Under the pieces are notes generated by a model. That model was not told the origin of the DNA and did no database searches. It saw only the letters and a program-made list of their open reading frames with translations. From contig UQGM01000001.1 in assembly GCA_900540535.1 (NCBI GenBank), positions 1-64,000 on the forward strand: DNA of 64,000 nt, given 5' to 3'. The stretch is from an uncultured Oscillospiraceae bacterium (GTDB lineage: Bacteria; Bacillota; Clostridia; Oscillospirales; Acutalibacteraceae). Position 1 is the first letter of the stretch. Each line of letters begins with the position of its first letter. Positions 1 through 8,964 of this stretch are shown piece by piece. The translations under genes and the position numbers were made by a program.

Positions 1-809
<809 letters not shown>

Positions 810-994
810 ATTCTATCAAAACACTTTCGTGTTCTAACCTAATTCAGAGCTTTTGTTCGCTCATTCGATACTGACGTATCGCATTTTTTGTATCCATCAG
901 AATACTGAATCTCAAATTCTTTCAGGGTTCCTTTTTGTCTTTCGTTGTTTAATTTTCAAGGTCCGTTTTGCTCCCTCACCTGAGGTGCTCGAAT

Positions 995-1023
995 ATAATA
1001 CCAAATCCACCATCAAATGTCAA
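995..1023 (-). promoter_or_regulatory. rRNA operon promoter (TTGACA-17-TATTAT)
   Basis: Read on the minus strand, a perfect -35 TTGACA (1018-1023) is followed after exactly 17 bases by TATTAT (995-1000). Transcription would start near 988 and give a leader of about 180 bases before the 16S 5' end. The leader carries CCTTGAAAATTAAACAACG, which resembles the processing/antitermination segment of Firmicute rRNA leaders. The 1024-1172 gap to the divergent sleB gene holds no other feature that I can name. Confidence 0.85.
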
Positions 1024-1172
1024 CACCTTTTTTCAAAAAAATTGCAAAAAAGTCCATTTTCTTCTTTCTTTGCCGTTTTTGATAAATTCTTTCATCATTT
1101 TGGAAACCAATTGGATAATTAAATCCCAATTTGGGCAGATTATTACATATGAAATAACGGAGGTATTGCAAA

Positions 1173-1898
1173 ATGAACCGCAAAGACAAAACCATCAGCG
1201 AAAAATTTCGCAGGAGCTGGCAAATTTTAATTATTGTCCTTTTAAATATTTTGATCATAACCGCTGTCCTTTCACCTCTCATGACGGATATGTGGACAAA
1301 AAGCACTGTAGTTGAAACTCTCTCCAAATTCGGTTCCAGAGGCGATGAGGTAAGACAGATTCAGCGAAAGCTCAAATCTCTGGGTCTCTATAAAGGAAAC
1401 ATTGACGGAATCTACGGAACCGCCACCCGTGACGCTGTGAGACAGTTCCAGAGAAACTGCGGTATAACCGTTGACGGAATCGCAGGCCCCAAGACTCTTT
1501 TATATCTCGGCATCACCGGAGGCACATCCGGCTCTTCTTCTTTTTCCAGCAGCGACATAAATCTTCTCGCAAGGGTTATATCGGCAGAAGCAAGAGGCGA
1601 AAGCTACGAGGGACAGGTGGCAGTAGGTGCGGTAGTCCTCAACCGTATCGAACATTCATCATTTCCGGACACCATGTCCGGGGTTATTTATCAGCCCGGT
1701 GCATTTTCCTGTCTTAACGACAGCAACTGGAGTCAGCCTGTGGCAGCATCAGCAAAGAAAGCCGCTCAGGATGCAATAAACGGCTGGGATCCCACCGGCG
1801 GAGCAATATATTATTACAATCCCAAAAAGACCACAAACAAATGGATGCTTTCAAGACCTATTATTAAAAGAATAGGAAATCATGTGTTTTGCAAGTGA
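1173..1898 (+). CDS. sleB: SleB/CwlJ-type spore cortex-lytic hydrolase with peptidoglycan-binding domain
   Basis: The 241-residue product has three parts. A hydrophobic membrane or signal segment spans residues 18-38. A PG_binding_1 helical repeat follows at about 48-110, with the family pattern GxxGxxVxxIQxxLxxLGxYxGxxDGxYGxxTxxAVxxFQ. A Hydrolase_2 (SleB/CwlJ) domain covers about 128-241 and starts LLARVISAEARGE, whose glutamates are the expected catalytic acids. In spore formers this family is a lytic transglycosylase that degrades cortex peptidoglycan during germination. The start has an upstream GGAGG (about 1159-1163). The gene is divergent from the 16S operon and has no operon partner. 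A role in vegetative wall turnover cannot be excluded from sequence alone. Confidence 0.85.
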   Translation: MNRKDKTISEKFRRSWQILIIVLLNILIITAVLSPLMTDMWTKSTVVETLSKFGSRGDEVRQIQRKLKSLGLYKGNIDGIYGTATRDAVRQFQRNCGITVDGIAGPKTLLYLGITGGTSGSSSFSSSDINLLARVISAEARGESYEGQVAVGAVVLNRIEHSSFPDTMSGVIYQPGAFSCLNDSNWSQPVAASAKKAAQDAINGWDPTGGAIYYYNPKKTTNKWMLSRPIIKRIGNHVFCK

Positions 1899-2205
1899 TT
1901 AAAAAATAGATGTAATTTACATGATTGGAAATGTCGAAAGAAAGTTTATGCTTTTTAATCTTTTTTGATAAATTACGAGATTTTAAATGCAGGCATATAT
2001 ACTTTTCTGCGCTGTATCTTAGTGTGCGAAATAAATCAGATTTAACCTGTGCCGCTCGTACAGTGGCAGAATTAACTTGCTGCTTCTTACCCGCACTTTG
2101 ATAAACTAACAAGTTTTAACGCAGGCACTTATACTTTAGTGCGCCGTATCTTAGTGTGCGGAATAAATCAGGCTTAGCCTGCGCCGCTCATGCTGCGGCG
2201 GTACA

Positions 2206-2235
2206 CCTACTTTTGTCCATAGCAACAAAAGTAGG
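2206..2235. repeat. CCTACTTTTGT palindrome, copy 1
   Basis: An inverted repeat: CCTACTTTTGT, an 8-base centre CCATAGCA, then ACAAAAGTAGG. The same palindrome recurs at 63182-63211, and a shorter version bounded by GTACTTTTGTC lies at 62435-62462. Here and at 63182-63211 it is followed or preceded by a GCCGC/GCGGC-rich segment and a short AAAAATGCATTT or AAATGCGTTTTT tract. Confidence 0.85.
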
Positions 2236-2322
2236 CAAAAATGCATTTGCGGCGGAGTCCCGCCGCCTTGTCAAAACAGATAGCTCTAAGCGACGCAATG
2301 TCGGTTTCCTTCTAAACGCCCG

Positions 2323-2406
2323 CCGACGGCAGTCTGAAAATTTTATTTTATCACCGTCAAAGTGTAAACGCTTTACTGCTTGCCATATCTTTTTCTTTGC
2401 CGTCGG
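2323..2406. repeat. 84-bp terminal-inverted-repeat unit, type d
   Basis: Bounded by CCGACGGC (2323-2330) and GCCGTCGG (2399-2406), which are exact inverted repeats. The interior has a conserved core (TCACCGTCAAAGTG, then TAAACGCTTTACTG) and ends TTTTTCTTT before the right arm. Its closest relative is 63026-63110, in the opposite orientation. It looks like a miniature element or structured DNA/RNA unit and holds no gene. Confidence 0.85.
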
Positions 2407-2432
2407 CTTGGTTGTGCTTGCGTTCACCAATT

Positions 2433-2519
2433 CACGTCGGCAGTCCGGAGGGCTTTATTTTATTACCTGCAAACAGCAACCGCTTTACTGTTCACCATAT
2501 CTTTTCCTTTGCCGACGTG
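2433..2519. repeat. 87-bp terminal-inverted-repeat unit, type e
   Basis: Bounded by CACGTCGGC (2433-2441) and GCCGACGTG (2511-2519), exact inverted repeats that differ from the type d arms by a compensated change. The interior follows the same plan as the neighbouring unit (CGGAGGGCTTTATTTTATTA, then AACCGCTTTACTG, then ATATCTTTTCCTTT). The matching reversed copy is 62914-62999. Confidence 0.85.
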
Positions 2520-2783
2520 TGCGACTGTCGTAAGCTGAATTTGTGCTGTTCTTCGGTTTTCTGAGATTTGTTTTTTAGTTTATATACAACTTTGTCGCAG
2601 GCGGCTATATTTATTTTTACCAGTCAGTCGGTATGCGAAATGACAGCGGACGTGCCCGTCGCAGGCACTTATAGCTGCTCTTCACTGTGAGTTGGTGTGC
2701 GTCATGGATGCAAGCTCAGCTTGCCTGCCTATATATAATTGTATATAAATTTACTATTATTAAAAAAGGGGTTGTATTTTATA

Positions 2784-2812
2784 TTGATATGTGGTAAACT
2801 TTTCAATGTAAA
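2784..2812 (+). promoter_or_regulatory. Candidate promoter of the rimP-nusA-infB operon
   Basis: TTGATA (2784-2789) is separated by 17 bases from TGTAAA (2807-2812). It lies just outside repeat block A and upstream of the rimP leader hairpin. The -10 matches the consensus at four of six positions, so this is plausible, not certain. Confidence 0.45.
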
Positions 2813-2832
2813 GTTTTAGTATGTGTATTCTG

Positions 2833-2856
2833 GAAGAGTGGGGCAACCCGCTCTTC
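2833..2856 (+). promoter_or_regulatory. rimP leader hairpin with GCAA tetraloop
   Basis: A 10-bp stem (GAAGAGTGGG pairing with CCCGCTCTTC, one G-U pair) is closed by a GCAA tetraloop and followed by TGTTTGTTTT. It sits in the leader of an operon that encodes NusA and IF2. Placement fits an attenuator or autoregulatory element, but the U-tract is interrupted, so it could instead be a stabilising leader hairpin. Confidence 0.5.
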
Positions 2857-2893
2857 TGTTTGTTTTAAGTCTTTTTAACTTTTACAATATCTT

Positions 2894-3394
2894 ATGATTG
2901 GAGTAATGAACTTGGCTGGAAACGAAAAAAATAAAACAGTTGCCGCTGTCTGGTCAATCGCTGAGCCTATCGCCGAAGAGCTCGGGCTCTTTATCTGGGA
3001 TATCCGCTTCCTTAAAGAAGGAGCCACGTGGTATCTCAGAATTTTTATCGACAAAGAAGGCGGAGTCGGCATCACCGACTGTGAAAACATGAGCCGTGCC
3101 ATTGATAAGCCTTTGGATGAGGCTGATCCCATAGAGCAGAGCTACTGCCTTGAGGTGTCCTCACCGGGAATTGAGCGTGAGCTTATAAGGGATTTCCACT
3201 TTGAATGCGCTATGGACTGTCCCATAAAGCTGCGCCTTATAAGACCCGATGAAAATGGACGCCGTGAATTCTCTGGCGTACTTAAAGATTTTGAAGATGG
3301 CATTCTCACCGTTGAAACCAAGGACGGAGAAACAATTAATTTTAATAAAAAAGATACGTCATGGGTTAAGCTTGACGATTTTGGAGGTTTTTAA
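2894..3394 (+). CDS. rimP: Ribosome maturation factor RimP
   Basis: This 166-residue protein matches the RimP family in length and pattern: an N-terminal alpha/beta domain ending ...YCLEVSSPGIERELIRDFHFE, then a small C-terminal SH3-like barrel. RimP binds the 30S subunit and is needed for its assembly near ribosomal protein S12. It is the first gene of the operon and ends three bases before nusA. The start is uncertain: ATG at 2894, ATG at 2906, or TTG at 2912. The TTG is best spaced from the GGAG at 2899-2902. Confidence 0.92.
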   Translation: MIGVMNLAGNEKNKTVAAVWSIAEPIAEELGLFIWDIRFLKEGATWYLRIFIDKEGGVGITDCENMSRAIDKPLDEADPIEQSYCLEVSSPGIERELIRDFHFECAMDCPIKLRLIRPDENGRREFSGVLKDFEDGILTVETKDGETINFNKKDTSWVKLDDFGGF

Positions 3395-3397
3395 AAA

Positions 3398-4504
3398 ATG
3401 AATAAGGAATTTTTTGAGGCTGTTTCACTTCTGGAAAAAGAAAAGGGTATACCCGCTGAGTATCTCTATGAAAAAATCAGCACCGCAATTACAGTAGCTC
3501 TCCGCAAGGATTACGGCGGAAAGGATGTTGTATTCTGCGAAATCAATCCCGCAAAATACGAGATGAACATATTTGTACGCAAGAACGTTGTAAGCGAAAT
3601 TGACGATCCCGCAACGGACATACTTCCCGAAGCCGCTTCAAAGTACAAAAAGATGGCTGCTCCCGGAGATATTGTTGAAATCCCAATTGATACAAAGAAA
3701 TTCGGCAGAATCGCCGCTCAGACCGTTAAACACGTTATCCGTCAGGGCATTAAAGAGGCTGAAAAGGGTCAGATGCTCCAGGAGTTCCAGAGCCATCATC
3801 AGGAGCTTGTAACAGCAAGAGTTGTTATGGTTGACGATGAAACAGGCAATGCAACTCTTGAAATCGGCAAGGGTCAGGCAGTTCTTCCCAAGAGCGAGCA
3901 GGTTCCCGGTGAAACACTTAAGGTTGACGATCTAGTAAAGATTTACGTTGTTGACGTTAAGGAAACCGAAAAAGGACCCAAGGCTATGATTTCAAGAACA
4001 CATCCCGGCCTTGTAAAGCGTCTTTTTGAAACAGAGGTTCCCGAAATCTATGACGGAGCAGTTGAGATAAAGGCTGTTTCCCGTGAGGCAGGCTCAAGAA
4101 CAAAGATCGCCGTTTACAGCCGTGATGAGAACATCGACGCAGTAGGCGCATGTATCGGTCAGAGAGGAACAAGAGTCGCTAAGGTTGTTGAGCTTCTGGG
4201 CGGTGAAAAAATAGATATTGTAAAATACAGCGAAGACCCTGCTGAGTTCATCGGCGCAGCACTTGCTCCCGCTGAGGTAATCTCAGTAACAGTTGATGAG
4301 GATACACCTAACTCATGCCACGTAATTGTTCCCGATTCACAGCTTTCTCTTGCAATCGGCAACAAGGGTCAGAACGCAAGACTTGCAGCAAAGCTTACAG
4401 GCTGGAAAATAGACATTCACTCTGATTGTGAAACTCCCGCTTCTGCTGAGGCTGTCAGCGAGACAGAGGAAACTTCCGAAACAGAAGCAGAGACTGAGGA
4501 ATAA
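3398..4504 (+). CDS. nusA: Transcription termination/antitermination factor NusA
   Basis: The 368-residue product has the NusA order: an N-terminal RNA polymerase-binding domain (about 1-125), an S1 domain (about 135-200), and two KH domains (about 230-345) containing IGQRGTRV and IGNKGQNARLAAKLTGWKIDI. It then ends in an acidic Glu/Ser/Thr tail (about 345-368). It lacks the C-terminal AR repeats of enteric NusA, as expected in Firmicutes. NusA binds elongating RNA polymerase and influences pausing, termination and rRNA antitermination. A GGAGG precedes the start, and the gene is tightly linked to rimP. Confidence 0.97.
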   Translation: MNKEFFEAVSLLEKEKGIPAEYLYEKISTAITVALRKDYGGKDVVFCEINPAKYEMNIFVRKNVVSEIDDPATDILPEAASKYKKMAAPGDIVEIPIDTKKFGRIAAQTVKHVIRQGIKEAEKGQMLQEFQSHHQELVTARVVMVDDETGNATLEIGKGQAVLPKSEQVPGETLKVDDLVKIYVVDVKETEKGPKAMISRTHPGLVKRLFETEVPEIYDGAVEIKAVSREAGSRTKIAVYSRDENIDAVGACIGQRGTRVAKVVELLGGEKIDIVKYSEDPAEFIGAALAPAEVISVTVDEDTPNSCHVIVPDSQLSLAIGNKGQNARLAAKLTGWKIDIHSDCETPASAEAVSETEETSETEAETEE

Positions 4505-4542
4505 TCAGTTCCATTTTCCCCGCAGAACAGGAGGGATAAACC

Positions 4543-4818
4543 ATGCAGCACGTTAAAAAGATACCTATGAGAAAATGCACCGGCTGCGGTGAGATGAAAC
4601 CCAAGAAAGAGCTGGTAAGGGTAGTTAAAAGCCCCGAGGGAGAAATTTCCCTTGACCTTACGGGACGCAAGGCGGGCAGAGGCGCATATGTGTGCCGCAA
4701 TCCCCAGTGTCTTAAGGCGGCTCAAAAGGCAAAACGCTTTGAAAGAGCTTTTTCCTGCCCCATACCCCAGGAGGTTTTCGATAAGATGACCGAGGAGCTG
4801 AGTAAGGATGAACAATAA
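4543..4818 (+). CDS. ylxR: YlxR/RnpM family RNA-binding protein
   Basis: A 91-residue protein with the YlxR signature: PMRKCTGCGEMKPKKELVRVV near the N-terminus and GRGAYVCRNPQC in the middle. It is always found in the nusA-infB operon of Firmicutes. In Bacillus subtilis the family member (RnpM) has been reported to bind RNase P RNA and modulate its activity, which I take as established family knowledge, not something visible here. The RBS AGGAGGG is 8 bases upstream. The end overlaps the next start by 11 bases. Confidence 0.93.
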   Translation: MQHVKKIPMRKCTGCGEMKPKKELVRVVKSPEGEISLDLTGRKAGRGAYVCRNPQCLKAAQKAKRFERAFSCPIPQEVFDKMTEELSKDEQ

Positions 4819-5158
4819 ATTCTTAAGTCTCTTAGGTATGGCACGCCGGGCGAATATGCTCTCACAGGGACGGGATGCATCGGTAGCGGCGGTAAAGGGA
4901 AGAAAAGCGAAAATCTGCTTTATTTCCTCCGACGCATCACAAAGGCTGGAAAAAGAAATGCGCACCGTCTGCGAGGGAAGAGAGACACTTGTTATAAGAA
5001 CCCCTTATACAATGGCTGAAACAGGCTTTGCGGTTGGAAACAAAACCGTTGGGGTTATTACGGTAAACGACGAGGGCTTTAAAGCGAAGATGCTTGAGCT
5101 TCTCAACGGACAGGATGATTTACACGAGATGAAGGAGGATGACAGCCATGATAATTAA
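4808..5158 (+). CDS. ylxQ: L7Ae/L30e-family ribosomal-protein-like YlxQ
   Basis: The 116-residue product belongs to the L7Ae/L30e/S12e kink-turn RNA-binding superfamily. Its start, LSLLGMARRANMLSQGRD, and the following KAKICFISSDASQRLEKEM match the family. It lies in the usual place between ylxR and infB, overlapping ylxR by 11 bases and infB by 11 bases, so translation is probably coupled. The exact RNA target of YlxQ is unknown. Confidence 0.9.
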   Translation: MNNKFLSLLGMARRANMLSQGRDASVAAVKGRKAKICFISSDASQRLEKEMRTVCEGRETLVIRTPYTMAETGFAVGNKTVGVITVNDEGFKAKMLELLNGQDDLHEMKEDDSHDN

Positions 5159-7601
5159 GTATAGAGTACATGAGGTTGCCAAGGACTTCGGAAAGCAGAG
5201 CAAGGCAGTTGTTGACATTCTTGCAAAGCATTTCCCCGATGATCCCAAAAAACATATGACAGCTCTTGATGATAAAGAGCTTGACGTTGTATTTGAAACT
5301 CTTACACAGGAGAATCAGGTGGCAAACTTCGACGAATATTTTGCATCAGCAAACAAGGAAAAGGATGCTTCCGCAGAGAAGGAAGAGGCTCCAAAGGCTG
5401 AAAAGAAGCCTGCTAAAAAGGATGCTCCCAAGGCTAAGGACTCAGAAAAAGCTCCTAAAAAGGCAGCTGCAAAGGGAGATAAAGCAGAAAAGACTGAAAA
5501 AGCTCCCAAGGGCGAAAATCAGAAAAGAAATCAGGAAGCAAAATCCGATAAGCCCAAGGATAATAAGGATAATAAAGAAAAAGATAAAGCTTCAAAGCCC
5601 ATGCAGTCAAGAACCAAGGGCGATATGCGCCGAGTTGACACAAGAGGCGGACAGGTTGAGCTTGATAAATACAACGAGAGATATGAAAACATTGCTCCCG
5701 CCGTTCACGGTCAGAGCGACAGACAGACAAACAAACAGAAGCTCAAGCAGAAATCTCAGCAGTACCGCAAGCAGGGTATGCGTTCACACAAGCGTGAAAC
5801 AGAGGCTGAAAGACTTAAGAGAATCGCCGAAGAGCGTGCAAAGAAGCCTCAGCTTGTAATTACAGTACCTGAAGAGCTTACAGTAGGTGAGCTTGCAGCA
5901 ATGCTCAAGATGACAGCTGCTGAGGTTATCAAAAAGCTCTTTACAAGCCTTGGAATTATGGCAACAGTCAACCAGACAATCGACTTTGATACAGCTGAGC
6001 TTATTGCAACAGAGCTTGGCGCAAAGGTCGAAAAGGAAGTTGTTGTTACAATCGAGGACAGAATCATAGACGACAGCGAAGATAAGGAAGAAGATCTTCT
6101 TCCCCGTCCTCCCGTTGTAGTTGTCATGGGGCACGTTGACCACGGTAAGACATCACTTCTTGACGCTATCAGAAACACAAGCGTTACTTCAACAGAGGCC
6201 GGCGGAATTACTCAGCACATCGGTGCTTACAGAGTATCTTTAGGCGATCAGGTAATCACTTTCCTTGATACTCCCGGCCATGCTGCATTTACTTCAATGC
6301 GTGCAAGAGGCGCAAAGGCAACTGATATTGCTGTTCTTGTTGTCGCCGCTGACGACGGAATCATGCCCCAGACAATTGAGGCTATCAACCACGCAAAGGC
6401 TGCTGAGGTTGACATCATTGTCGCCATCAACAAAATGGATAAACCTGATGCATCTGTTGACAGAATCATGCAGCAGCTCACAGAGTATTCACTTGTTCCC
6501 GAAGAGTGGGGCGGCGATACAATCTGTGTACCTGTTTCAGCTAAAACAAAGATGAATATAGATAAGCTCCTCGAGTCCATACTCCTTGTAGCTGAGATGA
6601 AAGAGCTTAAAGCTAACCCCAACCGTGCAGCAAAGGGTATTGTCATTGAAGCACGTCTTGATAAGGGCAGAGGCCCCATTGCAACTCTTCTCGTTCAGAA
6701 GGGAACACTTAAAGAGGGCGATACAGTTGTTGCAGGTATGTCCGTCGGCCGTGTAAGAGTCATGCGTGACGATACAGGACGCAGAGTTAAGACAGCAGGT
6801 CCCTCAGTTCCCGTTGAGATTACAGGTCTTGCAGATGTTCCCCAGGCTGGTGACATCTTCGACGCAGTTTCCGATGAGCGTCTTGCAAGAGAGCTTGTTG
6901 AAAAGCGTAAGAATGAGGCTAAGGAAGAGCAGTTCAAGGCATTCCACAAGGTAACCCTTGACAACCTCTTTGATTCAATCCATGACGGCGAAATGAAGAC
7001 CCTCAACCTTATTGTCAAGGCTGACGTTCAGGGATCCGTTGAAGCTGTTAAGCAGAACCTCGAAAAGCTCTCAAATGAGGAAGTCAAGGTTCAGGTTATC
7101 CACGGCGGCGTCGGCGCAATCAGTGAAAGCGACGTTATGCTTGCAAACGCTTCAAATGCAATTATCATCGGCTTCAACGTTCGTCCCCATACCGTTGCAA
7201 AGGATATGGCTGAGCGTGAAGGCGTAGATATGCGTATGTACCGTGTTATCTATGACTGCATTGAGGAAATCGAATCCGCTATCAAGGGTATGCTTGCTCC
7301 CAAGTACCGTGAGGTACAGCTTGGCAGAGCGGAAGTCCGCCTTGTTTATAAAATTTCAAGCGCAGGCACAATTGCAGGTTCCTATGTCCTTGAGGGCAAG
7401 GTTGCAAGAAATGCTCAGATCAGAGTTGTCCGTGACGGCATAGTTATTGCCGAAGATGAAATCGCATCACTCAAGCGCTTCAAGGATGACGCTAAAGAAG
7501 TCAACCAGGGCTATGAGTGCGGTATCGGACTTGTTAAATTCAACGATATTAAAGAGGGCGATATTCTTGAAGCCTTCATTATGGAGGAGTACAGGGACTA
7601 A
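5148..7601 (+). CDS. infB: Translation initiation factor IF-2
   Basis: An 817-residue IF-2. A short N-terminal IF2-type helical domain is followed by a Lys/Ala/Glu-rich linker (about 70-190), the IF2_N domain (about 230-290), the GTPase domain and the C-terminal fMet-tRNA-binding domains. The G motifs are GHVDHGKT near residue 328, DTPGH near 374 and NKMD near 428. IF-2 delivers initiator tRNA to the 30S subunit and promotes subunit joining. The start at 5148 is preferred over the in-frame ATG at 5139 because AAGGAGG (5132-5138) lies directly against the earlier ATG but nine bases from 5148. Confidence 0.97.
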   Translation: MIIKYRVHEVAKDFGKQSKAVVDILAKHFPDDPKKHMTALDDKELDVVFETLTQENQVANFDEYFASANKEKDASAEKEEAPKAEKKPAKKDAPKAKDSEKAPKKAAAKGDKAEKTEKAPKGENQKRNQEAKSDKPKDNKDNKEKDKASKPMQSRTKGDMRRVDTRGGQVELDKYNERYENIAPAVHGQSDRQTNKQKLKQKSQQYRKQGMRSHKRETEAERLKRIAEERAKKPQLVITVPEELTVGELAAMLKMTAAEVIKKLFTSLGIMATVNQTIDFDTAELIATELGAKVEKEVVVTIEDRIIDDSEDKEEDLLPRPPVVVVMGHVDHGKTSLLDAIRNTSVTSTEAGGITQHIGAYRVSLGDQVITFLDTPGHAAFTSMRARGAKATDIAVLVVAADDGIMPQTIEAINHAKAAEVDIIVAINKMDKPDASVDRIMQQLTEYSLVPEEWGGDTICVPVSAKTKMNIDKLLESILLVAEMKELKANPNRAAKGIVIEARLDKGRGPIATLLVQKGTLKEGDTVVAGMSVGRVRVMRDDTGRRVKTAGPSVPVEITGLADVPQAGDIFDAVSDERLARELVEKRKNEAKEEQFKAFHKVTLDNLFDSIHDGEMKTLNLIVKADVQGSVEAVKQNLEKLSNEEVKVQVIHGGVGAISESDVMLANASNAIIIGFNVRPHTVAKDMAEREGVDMRMYRVIYDCIEEIESAIKGMLAPKYREVQLGRAEVRLVYKISSAGTIAGSYVLEGKVARNAQIRVVRDGIVIAEDEIASLKRFKDDAKEVNQGYECGIGLVKFNDIKEGDILEAFIMEEYRD

Positions 7602-7626
7602 TCCCCTCCCGAAAGGAAGATAGATT

Positions 7627-7998
7627 ATGGCAGGACATCGCCAGAACCGTGTCTCCGAGGATATAAAGCGTGAAATAGTGGCGGTTATGCGTGAGCTCAA
7701 AGATCCCAGAATACAGGGAATGCTCACAGTGGTGAGAGTTGACGTTACCGCCGACCTCTCCTACGCTAAGGTTTACGTAAGCGCAATGGAGGGTATCGAA
7801 ACGGCTAAGCTTGCCGTCAAGGGTCTTACAAGCGCATCAGGCTATATCCGCCGTGAAGTCGGCGGAAAGCTTCGCCTGCGTAAAGCCCCTGAACTTAAAT
7901 TTATCGCTGACGATTCCGTCCAGCACGGTATGGATATTATGAGAAAGCTCGGAAGCCTGACTTCCGAAAACAACGGAGAGAGTGAAGATGAAAATTGA
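7627..7998 (+). CDS. rbfA: 30S ribosome-binding factor RbfA
   Basis: A 123-residue RbfA: it starts with an R/H-rich segment (AGHRQNRVSEDIKREI) and continues with the KH-like fold, including DPRIQGMLTVVRVDVTADLSYAKVYVS. RbfA associates with the 16S rRNA 5' helix during late 30S maturation. It has an RBS (AAAGGAAG) and lies 25 bases downstream of infB. Its end overlaps nrnA by 11 bases. Confidence 0.95.
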   Translation: MAGHRQNRVSEDIKREIVAVMRELKDPRIQGMLTVVRVDVTADLSYAKVYVSAMEGIETAKLAVKGLTSASGYIRREVGGKLRLRKAPELKFIADDSVQHGMDIMRKLGSLTSENNGESEDEN

Positions 7999-8950
7999 TT
8001 TTGCCGCTGCGGCAAAGATTATAAGTGAACAAAATAACATTCTTATTCTCTGCCACGACCATCCCGACGGGGATACTTTAGGCAGCGGCTTTGCACTTTG
8101 CAGAGCCCTTACTGCCATGGGCAAAAAGGCGAGAGTAGAGTGCGCCGATAAAATCCCGCAAAAGTATTCCTATATGTATGAGGGACTCAAAAAAGAAGAA
8201 TTTACCCCTGAGTTTATAATGTGCGTTGACGTTGCGGACAAAAAGCTCCTCGGGACAATGGAGGAAAAGTACGGCGATAAAATCAGTCTGTGCATCGACC
8301 ACCACGGCTCAAACAGACTTTTTGCAGAAAACACCTGTCTCGACTTTTCAGCTGCGGCAAATGCGGAAAACATTTACCGTGTTATCAAGGAGCTGGGAGC
8401 GGGATTCACAAAAGAGATTGCCGACTGCATCTATACGGGACTTACTACCGATACAGGATGCTTCCGCTATGCCAATGTCACCGCTCAGACACATATTATA
8501 GCAGCAGAAATGATCTCCCTTGGAGCAGACGCCGCCGAAATAAACAGGGTAATGTTTGAAACAAAGTCAAGGGCATATGTGGCTCTCGAAAGAATGGCTC
8601 TCGATTCAATGGAGATGCACTGCGGCGAAAAAATTGCCCTTGTATGTCTCACTCAGGATATGTTTAAGGAGAGCGGAGCAGACGAAAGCGACGTTGACGG
8701 CATTGCCTCAATTCCCCGTCAAATTGAGGGAGTTCTTGCGGGAGCTACCATAAGAGAGCGCAAGGACGGAAAGTTCAAAGTATCTCTTAGAACCCACGCT
8801 CCCGTAAACGCCAGCGAAATATGCGCCCTTTTGGGAGGCGGCGGACATTCGAGAGCTGCGGGATGCGAAATCGACGCACCTCTCGAAAACGCAAAGAAGC
8901 TTCTTCTTGACACAATGATAAAATATTTTGACGAAAACTCACTTGTCTGA
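7988..8950 (+). CDS. nrnA: DHH/DHHA1 phosphoesterase, NrnA-type nanoRNase/pAp phosphatase
   Basis: A 320-residue DHH-family phosphoesterase. Metal-binding motifs are visible in order: HDHPDGDTLGSG (about 20-31), CVDVAD, CIDHHGSN (the DHH motif), and a C-terminal DHHA1 domain with GGGGHSRAAG. NrnA degrades oligoribonucleotides of a few bases and dephosphorylates 3'-phosphoadenosine 5'-phosphate. Its place after rbfA is standard in Firmicutes. The ATG at 7988 is chosen over the GTG at 7982 because GGAG (7975-7978) is correctly spaced from it. Confidence 0.92.
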   Translation: MKIDFAAAAKIISEQNNILILCHDHPDGDTLGSGFALCRALTAMGKKARVECADKIPQKYSYMYEGLKKEEFTPEFIMCVDVADKKLLGTMEEKYGDKISLCIDHHGSNRLFAENTCLDFSAAANAENIYRVIKELGAGFTKEIADCIYTGLTTDTGCFRYANVTAQTHIIAAEMISLGADAAEINRVMFETKSRAYVALERMALDSMEMHCGEKIALVCLTQDMFKESGADESDVDGIASIPRQIEGVLAGATIRERKDGKFKVSLRTHAPVNASEICALLGGGGHSRAAGCEIDAPLENAKKLLLDTMIKYFDENSLV

Positions 8951-8964
8951 TTTAAGGAGAAAAT

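Larger units (their letters stand above)
1981..2734. repeat. Repeat block A: mosaic of non-coding modular repeats
   Basis: The 995-base gap between sleB and rimP is mostly made of modules that recur elsewhere in the window. In order they are: two copies of a GCAGGCAnnTATAC...GTATCTTAGTGTGCG unit (1989-2040 and 2122-2165), a CTTGCTGCTTCTTACCCGC module (2077-2095), the 30-bp palindrome at 2206-2235, two 84-87 bp inverted-repeat units (2323-2406, 2433-2519), and a GTCGCAGGCACTTATAGCTG unit ending in the hairpin at 2710-2724. Read in reverse, the same order appears in block E at 62.4-63.3 kb. Stop codons and frameshifts between copies argue against coding. Confidence 0.85.

Noticed and set aside
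2156..2533. Reading frames of 80-125 codons on both strands of repeat block A
   Set aside because: They cross the inverted-repeat units, and the corresponding frames are broken in blocks D and E. No RBS. Treated as repeat-derived.
4417..4965. Minus-strand frame of 182 codons across nusA/ylxR/ylxQ
   Set aside because: Antisense shadow of three overlapping well-recognised genes.
5266..5859. Arg/Lys-rich 197-codon frame inside infB
   Set aside because: Out-of-frame shadow of the Lys/Ala-rich IF-2 linker.
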